From NCBI GenBank assembly GCA_014529385.2, contig CM043963.1, positions 72,759,412-72,823,411 on the forward strand: a stretch of DNA of 64,000 nt, given 5' to 3'. The notes beneath the pieces are model-generated. The model did not search any database and had not been told where the DNA came from. It was given only the letters and a program-made list of their open reading frames with translations. Position 1 is the stretch's first letter. The number at the start of each line of letters is the position of its first letter. This DNA comes from Adiantum capillus-veneris (Eukaryota > Streptophyta > Polypodiopsida > Polypodiales > Pteridaceae). The translations under genes and the position numbers were made by a program. Positions 8,929 to 18,789 of the stretch are shown piece by piece.

Positions 8929-11739
8929 TCATCCATGCGGCCTCTTCTTTTTTAGTGTTTCATATGCCTGCCAAGTCCTCACCCTTGGTACAGGACAGAA
9001 TGTTGGGTCTTTTTGTAGCGTTGTAGGTGATCTTGTGAAAAAAATTAGATTATCAAATTCTTGTTCAACCAGCTCTTTCTCCACTTGGGGTGGATATCCT
9101 CGAAGCCTTCTGCTTGCATATCTTTGTATAGTCTTTGGTTTACCTGTAGTAACTCCACTTTGATTAAGGGGTATGGCAGTGATTGTTGATGCCATTGAGC
9201 ACTGATTTGGTTGGGAGTGAGTTGAGTTACATTTATCAAGTGGAGAACCCTCAACTACCAATCCATTGTTGCTTTCCATTCAGCATATGTTTTTCTGCTC
9301 CTTTAGTCCATCTTCCTCAGCTTTAGAAAGCTGGACCATAAGTACTTGCTCAGCTTCATTGAGTGGTACTTGAAAGTCTAATTCTCTTGCCAGTCCTTCT
9401 GACGGCTGTGTTTCCATCTCATCAAAAGATACTAAGGGTATGTCAACAACTGGTTGTTCAGAGGTACCTGCTTCTTCCTGATGTTCTGGTTGTCCCTTTA
9501 TCAGCAGCTGATTGACTCTCTTTATTTTGGCTATCTCTTTGAGCAGTTGCTCTTCTCTTTGGACCCGCATCAATGCAAGGTCTTCTCTTTGTGATTGTTC
9601 TTGCTTCAGCTCTAGCTCGAAATCCTTGGTTCTCTTTTCCAAAGTCTTATAGAATTCATCTGTTCCTTTGATTGAAGCGACAACAGGGTTCTCTCTTATC
9701 TATCTCAAAAAGGCTGCTTGATCATTGATCCTTTGCTCTGAGTACTAGAGAGAATCATTTGCTACATCAAGCTACTCTTGGATCTTTTGGACTGAGAGAG
9801 TAGTGGTTAGAAGTTCATTGGTTAATTCTGCCAGTTGTTGATCTTTGATTTTACAGGAATCGGATAACTTGGTTAGAAGCTCTCCCAGCTCTTCCCTTTC
9901 TTTCTACTGCTTCTCTTTTGCAACTAGGTGTTGTTCTGCTTCATCTTTTAGATCTTTGATCTGTCTTTGGAGATTTGAAATTATGTGCATCATGTCATCT
10001 AGCTGTCCTTGTAGAGAATCAATGGCTAGCTCAAGCTCCCTGGCCTTAGCACTATGGCTAAGTGCTACTGTTCACATTTTTTCTATCATCAGCTGCATTT
10101 TCTTGGCACATTGATTGACCTGCATGATGACTTCATCATTTGTTTGCCATTCTTCAGGCTCCTATCTAGAGGTTTTTTCCCTTTTGGTTTGTGGCTCTTT
10201 AGGTGGTGCTGTGGTTGCTACTTGTGGTTGTGGCGGGGGTTCTACGTCCTCTCCTCCTTGAGGGGTTGCAGTTGCCTCGGCTGCTTTTGTTGCCTGAGGC
10301 TTTGCGGATGCCTCTATTTTTTCTAGTTGGGTTATCATAGAAGATTCATCTTTAGTTTGTTCTATTTCTTTTGGCTGTTCAAAACTTGCTGCTACCTGTT
10401 GCTCAAGCTCTTTTTCCTTGGCTTCCTCACCCTTATTGGGTTTAGCTGTTGGTGAGGGGTTTGGGATTTGCATGGGATGGTCTACCTGCTCCATAGTGGG
10501 TGAAGTGGGTTTTGGAGACATGCCCCCCTGGTCGTGATGTGACTCATCTTGTTCAGTAGCCTTTGCTTGTCTCTGTTGTTCAACAGCTTCCTCTTTTGCT
10601 TTCCTTTCAGCTTCTTGAGCTTCTTTCAACTTTAAGGCTTCTGCCTCTGCATGCATGCGTTCAAGAAAATCCTTGGGATTCTCTACTCCTTTTCTTGCAG
10701 GGTTCTTGGTTTTGGGTCCCCTTATATCTCTTGGAACCCACCTTTCAGGGTCCTTACCTGCAGCTTGGAGGCTCCTTTCATTAGTCTGCTTTTCTCTTTT
10801 AGATCTCGCCTTATTTTCCTAAGGTTCTTCTTGGTGTGTGGCTACTGCTTTCTTCTTCATTTCTTCAATTCTTGCCCGTCTTTCTTTGTTGTCCGAGCTC
10901 CCACTGTAATGAGCTTCATGGGAGCTTTATACAAATTCTTTGTCTGACTTATATACTCTCTTTGATGAACGTGTGTTTCTTGAACTAGGTTCCACGGATA
11001 CAATCCAGGTGTTCTGATCTGGGGCTGGCGGAAAATTATCGGCCATTCCAATAGCATGATATGCTATTCTTGTTAGCACTTCAAGGGTGCTGAGATATGT
11101 GATTTTTCCTTCTTTCTTTGTGCATTTCAGTGTTGTCAGCACATACTACGCATGATCAATTGCCTGCCTGGTTGTTGACTTCAACACTTGGGTGAAGATG
11201 GTTGCAACCACATGGTTTGGGGTGGTGTACTGTGGCGGTCTCTTTGATAATAAGTGGAAGTGTTGATGGTACAGGTGAGTTGGTTTTTCCACTTGCCTTT
11301 GGATGAGATCTGAAAAGGTGGCAGTAGTAGTCTCTTTGATAAATGTGCTTGCTATTTTTCTATCTCTGGCCCGCATCGTCATAGCTTCAGTCGGCAGCTT
11401 CGGTGCCTCGGCCACTATCTCCTTTGTGATTACTACTTCTACCTTCTATCCTTGTTGATCAGTGATTTGGGCTGATCCATCCTCTTTGATCATGGATAGT
11501 AGTTCATATGCCTTCTAGAAATCCATGCCGCATGGTTCTTGGTCGTAGAAGTCCCTGAGGCCCAGCCTTCTGTTGTCTTCTATGGTGTCTGGATTTGCAG
11601 CTACATCATATATCTCTTTTGGTAGCATTTTTAGTTCTACTTAATGTCCTTCTTCACTCTTGAATCTGCCCGTGAAAACCATGGTGTTGTTTTCTTCAAG
11701 CTGTTCCTTAGATAAGTACGTTGCCTTGGCCATCTTCAT
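8929..11739 (-). pseudogene. long coiled-coil, Gln/Glu/Lys-rich ORF of element I
   Basis: One minus-strand frame runs from ATGAAGATGGCC (11739; second ATG at 11733) to about 8929, roughly 935 codons. It contains 14 internal stops (9 TAG, 3 TGA, 2 TAA) and no frameshift that I could find. The first 200 codons look globular (motifs NTMVFTGRF and DNRRLGLRDFYDQEP). Residues about 360-530 are Ala/Glu/Lys/Gln/Pro-rich (AQEAERKAKEEAVEQQRQ). Residues about 540-820 form heptad-like coiled coil (LQRQIKDLKDEAEQHL; LALMRVQREEQLLKEI). No zinc knuckle, protease or RT motif is present. Flanks are a leader-type region on its 5' side and a polypurine tract plus LTR on its 3' side. It may be a structural (gag-like) ORF of a non-autonomous element, but the family is unknown to me. 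Confidence 0.6.
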
Positions 11740-12007
11740 TGAACTTGGATCTAGTTGGTAACTCTTGCAACTTTTCTTTCTGGGATACCCTTTTCTTTGC
11801 CTTCTCGGCACTTTGCATTACTCCTGTTAAGTGAATACAGTGCCAAAGTTAGAAAATTCTGCTAATTCCGCTCCAAAATTCCTTGAGTCTGAATTGCTGT
11901 AACAAATGATGTCCATTTTGCTTCAAATCAATTTTGGAGCATGCATAGATGCATAAAAACATGTAGAGATCAAAATCATGCAATTCAGGGCAAAAATTGC
12001 AACAAAA

Positions 12008-12029
12008 GTAAATAATCACGATTATTTAC
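12008..12029. repeat. palindrome copy 1
   Basis: GTAAATAATC, two bases AC, then GATTATTTAC: perfect 10-base arms. Further copies lie at 12393-12414 (one arm mismatch), 12677-12698 (one mismatch) and, degenerate, at 7771-7785. Confidence 0.8.
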
Positions 12030-12051
12030 AGCTGGGGATTTTTTCCAACTT

Positions 12052-12249
12052 TTTAAATTTTTGACATCAATGGCTTGAAACATATAGCATTTAGGTGCTA
12101 TGAGTGAAGTGTGGGCTCATTTGAGTGCATTGGGTGGAAATGATCTCAGATTTAAATTTTTGACATCAATGGCTTGAAACATATAGCATTTCGGTGCTAT
12201 GAGTGAAGTGTGGGCTCATTTGAGTGCACTGGGTGGAAATGATCTCAGA
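12052..12249. repeat. 99-bp tandem duplication
   Basis: The block starting TTTAAATTTTTGACATCAAT is repeated twice head to tail with a period of 99 bases and two differences by eye (TTTAGG against TTTCGG, and GCATTGGG against GCACTGGG). It lies between palindrome copies 1 and 2 and is noncoding. Confidence 0.85.
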
Positions 12250-12392
12250 TTTAGGAGACTCTAAAACAGTATTTACTGAGATTTTGAGTTTTTGAGATCC
12301 AACTTGCTTAAACTTGGTCAGTGGACTTGGAACATTATATTCTTTGGTCCCATAAGGTCAAAGTTACAAATTTCATCCATTTTGGCAAGAAA

Positions 12393-12414
12393 GTAAATAA
12401 TCGTGATTATTAAC
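12393..12414. repeat. palindrome copy 2
   Basis: GTAAATAATC, spacer GT, GATTATTAAC. It differs from copy 1 at one arm base and the spacer. It sits 385 bases from copy 1. Confidence 0.75.
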
Positions 12415-12676
12415 TTTTTCATCAAAATGTACATTTTTTGTTGAAACTTGGTTCTAGGCATGATGTAGACTCTGTGTATGAGATATGGGGTGATTTGGAT
12501 CAAAAAATGTGACAGATAACTCAAAAATTGGATTGAAAAGACTTTGGTGCGTTTTTTGACAATTTCCAAGTTTTTCTTGATCATTTTTGTTCATACTTTA
12601 AATGTGACATGTAATAGATGTGTACAAGTGATAGGTGAGGTGAAGTGATCATTTTTCAAGCCAAACAAGCACAAAA

Positions 12677-12698
12677 GTAAATAATCATAATTATTTAC
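12677..12698. repeat. palindrome copy 3
   Basis: GTAAATAATC, spacer AT, AATTATTTAC. It lies 284 bases from copy 2. The spacer differs in every copy (AC, GT, AT), while the arms are nearly constant. Confidence 0.75.
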
Positions 12699-13760
12699 AG
12701 TAATCAATTTTTTTTGCAAGACTTGACAATTTGATGGTCTATACATATTCAATACATCTAAAACAAGTCCTAAATTTTATTTGGTTAAGTTATGTCGTGT
12801 CAGCATCACTTCGTGCTTCTGTCGACTCTGAAATCACCGATTTTTGTGACTAGATGGCTGTGGAGTTGGTTAGTCACTTTTGAAGCTATGGGCTTGTTCG
12901 CTACATAGTCTTGATGCTACCTATCCAGTTTTGGTCCATTTGGAGTCAGTTTGACTTCATATGTCAAATTTGACGCTTTGTAGCCTTCAACTTGTTTTCA
13001 GCTTTTCAAGAGCTTGCCTTGACTTTTTTCATGAAACCATCCATGTACATTGTGTAGACCCAGTCTATAAGATGTCTATGGAGTCACGATCCAATTTTGG
13101 CATTTGACAAAAATCTAGATTTTCTACTTGGGACCCCCCTCTACCCCTCTCAAATGGTCATGTGGTGATATAGAATGTTCTATTATATAAGGGTATGCTA
13201 CAGTTCAAGTCTCATTGAATTTGGTTGAGCTGACAGGCCGCTATGGTCAATTTTGGGTCGTAGGACTTCGTGCATTGTTTGGTTTCTAGGATTTTTTCTT
13301 GAGCCTAGACTTGCTACCCAGCCATATAGAATTGTTCATTGATAATCTTAGAACTTTAAGCTTAGAACTTACCCCTCATGTCTCGTGTGTGACGGTGCTG
13401 TAAAAGGCCGACTGTGAACTTCAGAAATCGCGTGCGAAGAAGGTCGAGAGCTCTCTCCTCCAAGAGTGACTAGTGGAAATGAGGTGATTTTGGGCTACCT
13501 TGGATATCTATACTCGGAATTCCCAAACTATTTTGCCCCAAATTCCCACGTTAGTCCTACTAAGCCGCGAAATATATGTTAGAATCAAAAATTTCTTCAA
13601 TCGGATTTCGGTAGCTCAGTCTGCAAGAATTTGCGAAAGTAGGCCTCGACAGCCTAATTTAGGCTTCCTGCTTCCATCTGTCAATTCGATTGAAATTTTT
13701 TGTTCTTGTTCGTTTTGTCCTTTTGATCATCAGCGTATCTTCAATTTCTCCGTTTGAGCT

Positions 13761-14087
13761 CATTTGCTATTTACTAATAATTTTTGACCTGTTTATTAAA
13801 AAAATCAAAGAAAATAATAAAATGCAATAAAAAAGCAAAGTGAAAATTCAATAATTAATAAAATCCATTTAGAAACATTGCTTTATTATTTTTTGGTGCA
13901 TTTTTCCATTTTTAAGTCCCAATATCAAGAAAAAATGATGAAAATAACAAAAAAGGATCATTTTTCTTGATTTTCTTATTATATATACACTATTTACACT
14001 CATCAGGGAATGTTCTTAATTAAATTTTCCCTGTTGATGAGTTATAAGGGCACTATTAGGTAATTTTGCAAAAAATCCATGTTAACA
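13761..14087. other. AT-rich noncoding stretch, possible start of G 3' LTR
   Basis: No gene. On the minus strand TGTTAACATGG (ending at 14087) follows a purine tract and could be the start of the 3' LTR of element G. An imperfect inverted repeat (13998-14010 against 14028-14043, ACTCATCA-type arms) lies inside. The other LTR edge cannot be told apart from the leader of element I. Confidence 0.35.
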
Positions 14088-14110
14088 TTAAAGTTTTTCC
14101 TCCCTCTTCA
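14088..14110 (-). other. polypurine tract of G
   Basis: Minus strand TTGAAGAGGGAGGAAAAACT follows GGACAATGT. That combination, GACAATGT then a purine tract just after the polyprotein, is typical of the end of plant Tat/Athila-type gypsy elements. It lies just beyond the stop of the protease-containing frame. Confidence 0.55.
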
Positions 14111-14124
14111 AACATTGTCCTTAA

Positions 14125-14890
14125 TTACTTAGTTCCCTTCCACCCTCCTAGATGGCGTACTTCGGGATCACTGTGTGCATGGGTTGAACACTCGTGTCTA
14201 TCCATAGCCTTAGTTGGCTCTACCATGCTTTGAAGATCAATGCAATTCAAACCTTCATGTTGTGCAAGAGTTGAGTCTTCAGTAATTAACTCAAGGGTTT
14301 CTGAAGTCAAGGTTTTCTTTTCCTGTCTCCCAGAGAGCAAATCTGTTGGTTTGTTCTGTTGATAATCTCCTTTCCATTCCTCTTTGCTTGGTGAAATTGG
14401 TACAATGAGTTGTCCGCCTTTAGGTGATAGCTTGAGATGATTGGTATCCTAATCTGATACTGCCTTGTACATCCATATCCATAAGATTCCAGGAATCATT
14501 GTTTCATTCATGTGCTCATCTGCTAAGCATACAAACTGATGAGAGCATGAACATCCATGTATTATCACATTTAAGTTGACTACTCCCAATGTCGGTGTTG
14601 GGTTCTTGTTGCATCCTTTAATAGTCGATATTCCTGAAGTCAAAGACTAATTCGTTGCTTTCTTGTACGTGGAATAATTGATTGCATTTACTCGAGCTCC
14701 TGTATTGACCAATGCATTTGTGCTATGATTGTTCAGTTGTAATTTGATGCGAAGGTCCATTCCATCTAAACATTCATCATCTGTTGATACTGAATCTTTT
14801 TGTAATTTCCATAGTCGGTCATCTAGTTCCAAAGTGTTGATGGAAATAGGTATTTCTTGATTTTTGAGAGCAACTTTCGTCTTGAGTACT
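14125..14890 (-). pseudogene. retropepsin-like protease domain downstream of integrase in G
   Basis: Retropepsins cut element polyproteins. The minus-strand frame reads ELDDRLWKL, then ALVNTGARVNAINY (about 14715-14674). This is the active-site block with the expected D of DTGA changed to N. It continues with TLGVVNLNVIIHG, a Cys/His-rich strand, and an ILG-like MIPGILWIW with SD then DTNHLKL, matching the order of a retropepsin fold. Stops interrupt at about 14644, 14446 and elsewhere. A Glu/Thr-rich tail runs to the final stop at 14125. The same reading frame continues upstream into the integrase C-terminus with only internal stops and no further shift, so the protease sits after the integrase. 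In known Ty3/gypsy elements it precedes RT. Fusion of two elements remains possible. Confidence 0.6.
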
Positions 14891-15990
14891 CAAAGCTGAG
14901 CTTCCTCTTGGGATTCATCAATGACCTACTGTCATTTTATCTTTTTTTGCTTTGTTGCATGCATCTTTTCTACCAATTCATTGGTTAGTGGAAAATTGTA
15001 CTTCTTTAAACGGCATCCACTAATCCAATTAGCCATTGGTTCACCATTTAGGGTAGACAACTTAACTGCTCCACTTGGAGATACGTCTTCAGTGATAAAC
15101 AGTCCGTTTCCCTTTTTCTTAAACTTGGAAATGTGCTGCTTAAGGGAATAGATTAAAACTAAGTCCCCTTTTTTTGAAGATTTTTGTGACTAGATGGGAA
15201 TCAAAAAACTGTTTTTGTTTTCACTTTTGTGCATAGATGTAAGCTATAGCTGTTAGCCTTTGCTCATCAAGCTTTTTAAAATCTTCAAGCCTCTTTGAAA
15301 ATTCATGTCCAGTCCACTCAAGATCCTTAGCTACCCTTAGCGTTGGCAATAGAAATTATATCGGCAGTATGGCATTGAGACCATAAACAAGGTTAAAGGG
15401 TGTAGCATTTAAAGTTGTCTCGAATAGAACTCTATAAGCCCATAGAGCGGCATGGAGATTCATTTCCCAATTTGTCCATCCTGAACTAACCACTTTAGTC
15501 AATACCGAGCTAAGAATTTTATTTGTATGATCAGCTTGTCCATTTGCTTGTGGGTGAGAGGGAGCCGATTTGTTATGGATGACCATAAATTCATTAAGCA
15601 GATACTCAATTACCTCATTGAGGAAATGAGTTCCCCTATCACTGAAAATTTCTATTGGTAGTCCATATCTTGTGAACACATTCTCATACAAGAATGCGGT
15701 TGTGGTTCTCGCATCATTGTTTTGGGTTGCTTTAGCCTCTGCCCATCTTGTCAAATAGTCCCTAGCTACAATAATATATTGAGCTTGGGTTGTATAAGCA
15801 GATGGTTGTATTGGCACAACAAAGTATATACCCCATTTTGCAAAATCTCTAGCGTCCATCATTGGTTTTAAAGGCATGCTATCTACACGAGTTGGCATTT
15901 TTGCTCATTGACATGCATCACACCTTTGAACATATTCTTTGGCATTCGCAAAAAGTGTTGCCACCATATACCTGCCATTAAGATTGCTCT
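14891..15990 (-). pseudogene. gypsy integrase core 2 with C-terminal domain (G)
   Basis: This is the integrase of a Tat-like Ty3/gypsy element. From the right it shows the end of the zinc finger (CDACQ, near 15915), AKWGIYFVVPIQP, and IIVARDYLTRWAEAK with the first catalytic Asp. Next come IFSDRGTHF with the second Asp, HPQANGQAD near the usual Glu position (here Asp), and the WTNWEMNLHAALWAYR helix ending at NAILPI (15356). A C-terminal part follows after one single-base slip in an A/G run near 15180: GDLVLIYS, ISKFKKKGNG, GCRLKKYNF. In-frame stops occur at the CDACQ block, after LPI, and in the linker. It is continuous with the protease-like domain at 14890. Confidence 0.75.
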
Positions 15991-16539
15991 TGTGGTGGTT
16001 TCACTGGCCATTTGCTTGCAGATAATAAGGTGTGGACTTATGGTGAGCTATCATGAAGTTGGTAGTGAGTTCTTTTATCACTCTATTATAAAATGAGTGC
16101 CATTGTCACTCATAATCTCAAAGGGACAACCAAATCTTGTAATAATATTCTCAAAGAGAAACTTGGCAGTTGACCTTGCATAAGCCTTGCGTGTCACCCT
16201 AGCTTTCACCACTTTGTTACATAGTCAGTGACAATGATAATAGATTGAGATTGAGTGCTACGAGCTTCCGGACTAATTGGGCCTACAAAGTCCAAACCCC
16301 ATTTTTCAAATGGTTGAGTCACTTTAACAGGATGTAACGTCATCTTATCCTTTCGTTGTGTGATTTTGTAACATTGGCATTCATCACATTCTTTTGCAAA
16401 AAGTGGCGCATCCTTAAATAAGATAGGCCACCAATAGCCTGATTGCAACACCTTTCTAGCTGTTAGTTTCCCTAAGAAACGTCCTCCGGCTATACCCATG
16501 TGGGCTTCTTGCAATATGTATAAATACTCATCCTCACAG
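15991..16539 (-). pseudogene. gypsy integrase core 1, N-terminal part (G)
   Basis: The fragment has the H2C2 zinc finger (AHMGIAGGRFLGKLTARK, then YWWPILFKDA and CDECQCYK). The core begins with KWGLDFVGPI and IIIVTDYVTKW, followed after a one-base shift by FEIMSDNGTHF and, further on, QANGQ. It then breaks and runs directly into a second, clearly different integrase that starts again at its own zinc finger. The right end is cut at 16539 by the LTR of element E, so RNase H and RT are missing. The two cores are diverged, so this is not a recent tandem copy. It may be a recombination or template-switch joint. Confidence 0.75.
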
Positions 16540-17947
16540 TGTCGTGCAGATCCACTGCCATGAAGAGAAAAGATCAGATAAATACAAGCTAAGCTTCTTT
16601 GAAGCCTACACATTTAGTGAGCAGTGATCAGGGCTTGATAACAGGCCAAGCTTAATCATTAATGTATGCCAGATGCGGCTTAAAAGGGCCAACATATACC
16701 TCAATGATGCCAAAAATGAGTATGCTTGTAGTGACCACAAATGAGAGATTATGATCTAGAAGTGCAGTGCTTGAAGTGCTCTACCGGCTTCTCTTTACGG
16801 CTCGTCGATTTGAGCTACGATGAAGAAGTTATGACAGTTTGAAGTTTAAGTCGATTGCAGGTCTGTACTAGATTGGGCAACTATAGGTGAGGTGACAAAA
16901 ATGAAATGAATGCACGTGCCTGAAGTGCCCACTTTGTGGAGCATGTCGGTCTTTTCAGATAAGCGATCGGAGTTCCGGTTGCCAAGATACTGGCCGTTTA
17001 AGTTTTCCCGAGGGCCGGTTCCATACTAGTATGATCCGCTTGGTCACTATTCAAGACTTTTACGACTTTAAATTCATGAAGATATTGTTAGCCAAGGATT
17101 GCTGGGAGAAATAAGTTGTGCTTGGCAATGCTTTGGTCGCTATGAATGTGAAATGCGATGCCCTTGAAGATTGCTAGGCCGCCCAAAAGCAGCCATGTGG
17201 CATGGCGCCCATAAGCCCATAACCTAAAGACACCCCCCCATGACCTAGAGAGGGGTGTCCACGTAATTAAAAGGGTATTTTGAATGTGAAAGAGGGGAAG
17301 AAAAAGCATGGCGTGTGGCGAGAGACAGTGAGCTGAGCGCAAGTAGGAGAAGAAGTGCTCATGGCGGCCAGGGGAAAACTCTTTTGAGCACGTGAAAGAA
17401 GCGAACTTTGCTCAGTACACCATGGTGTAGCCTTTCGGCCCCAACCCAAGTGGTTTTCACGCTGCTCCATCTAGTCACCTGCCATGTCATTAAGTATAGC
17501 TTCCCACGCCATGTCAGTCACGGCGCTGTGACTGCGTGGGGGGGGCATATTTTTTAGGTAATTTTTTTTGGAGAAAAGGAAGTGAAGTGTTTGGGGAGGC
17601 AAATGAGAAGAGCAGAGGATTGAAAGCAAGGGAGGGAGGAGGTAAGTAAGGAAGATTTCAGGGAGGGATTGCCGCTCTCGACCTCAAGGAGGGGTTGGCC
17701 ATCTCTCTTGCTCTCGGCATCGAGGGGAGCTAAGCGAAGAAGCAAGGACGAGGTCTCTCTATCTCTCTCTCTCTCTCGGAAGCTTTCTCTCGTTCTCGGC
17801 AAGCAAGGAGTAGTGAAGCCGGAAGAAGATCTTGGAAGAAACTCAAAGAGAACGGTGTTCGCTCTCTCTCTCGAGCTAGTTCTTGGTGAGCAAGAAGCTT
17901 ATCGAGGCTTGAGCAAGCCAAGGCGAGAAGGAGATTTACAAGCAAAC
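16540..17947 (+). repeat. E 5' LTR, part 1
   Basis: It starts TGTCGTGCAGATCC and matches the start of the 3' LTR at 40871. It is noncoding, with a CT microsatellite near 17755-17776. It ends at CAAAC (17943-17947), the target-site duplication of D, and resumes after D at 37362. Left flank is the truncated integrase of G. Confidence 0.7.
17943..17947. other. target-site duplication of D, left copy
   Basis: CAAAC here and CAAAC at 37357-37361 flank the D LTRs exactly. Confidence 0.9.
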
Positions 17948-18070
17948 TGTAAGGACATGGGTCCTATGGGCAAGGCCACCGGCACGTCCGGACAGTGTGT
18001 ACAATAGGGGGAGGCTTTAAGATAGCACGGTTGGGTGGAGACTAGCACACGCATTACCACCACCCTATCA
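17948..18070 (+). repeat. D 5' LTR
   Basis: TGTAAGGACATG to CACCCTATCA, 123 bases, unusually short for a chromovirus. The CTATAAGATA box of the 3' copy reads CTTTAAGATA here, so the promoter-proximal copy has lost its TATA-like core. Confidence 0.92.
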
Positions 18071-18071
18071 T

Positions 18072-18083
18072 TGGTATCCGAGC
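18072..18083 (+). other. D primer-binding site (tRNA-iMet type)
   Basis: TGGTATCCGAGC one base after the LTR, differing at one position from the consensus TGGTATCAGAGC complementary to plant initiator tRNA-Met. Confidence 0.85.
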
Positions 18084-18789
18084 TATTTTGGGAGGAGGCT
18101 AAAAGCGGCTTGCATGTGCGTGTTCCGCAGACAGCGACGTCTCCGTTGTGCAGCAAAAAGAGGCAGACACAATTTCCTGTGCGGACAGCGAGTGGACAGA
18201 CAAAGACAACCAAGCGCGGCTGCCCCATCCACGCTCTCCAGAGCGCACGACTAAGGTGGGCGACCAAGGCAAATGCGATCGACAACTCGATGGCACCGAG
18301 GCTCCGAAGACTTCCGTTGGCTGTGCGCGTAGGAAGGCCCGCTTAGCCCTTGCATGAAGGAGGGTTGAATTCACCCCATGAGGGTAAGAGGCTAACACTT
18401 TACCATCAAGCTATTGGCCCTTGTTGTGTATAACAAGGAAAGATAGTCTACTTGTGTTGAAAGGAAAACTAGAAGGAAAGGGAAAGCTTCAAACTTCAAG
18501 GAAGTAGCTTTACCTTTCCTTTTCACTTCTCGGAGGAAGGCAAGTTTTCCTCCAAAAATTCTTTTTTCCTCAAGGAGGTAGCTTCAAAGTGAAGAAAAGC
18601 CTTCACAAAAACGACGAGTTTTTGTGAAGAATCATCAACAGTGTTCTTACAAGGAACAACAAGTGAAGCGCTCAACTTTCCGCAAGGCGAGGTTCGCATG
18701 CAACGCAAATCGCGGAGCATACAAAACACAAAGACTTCAATTTCTCAAGGTACAAGTTGTTGTTTCTTTTTCTCTCTTGGCATTAGTGT

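Larger units (their letters stand above)
11840..13372 (-). other. probable leader intron of element I
   Basis: On the minus strand, ATGAGGGGTAAGTTC near 13372 is a good splice donor. TTCTAAC followed by CACTTAACAG just before 11840 is a good branch point and acceptor. The 1.5 kb between is AT-rich and noncoding. Splicing would join a GC-richer leader exon (13373-13760) to the exon starting just upstream of the ORF. The LTR at 8.0 kb has a different donor at a comparable place, so the exact 5' exon is uncertain. Confidence 0.4.

Noticed and set aside
10054-10326. Cys/Leu/Phe-rich plus-strand frames that look like membrane proteins
   Set aside because: They are the antisense of the Gln/Glu/Lys-rich ORF of element I.
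13998-14043. CTGATGAG on the minus strand within an inverted repeat, suggestive of a hammerhead ribozyme
   Set aside because: No GAAA box follows a stem II of proper length, and no stem III with a cleavage site could be drawn.
17554-18398. Overlapping frames on both strands around the E/D LTR boundary
   Set aside because: They lie in LTR and CT-repeat DNA and span the D insertion site. Not genes.
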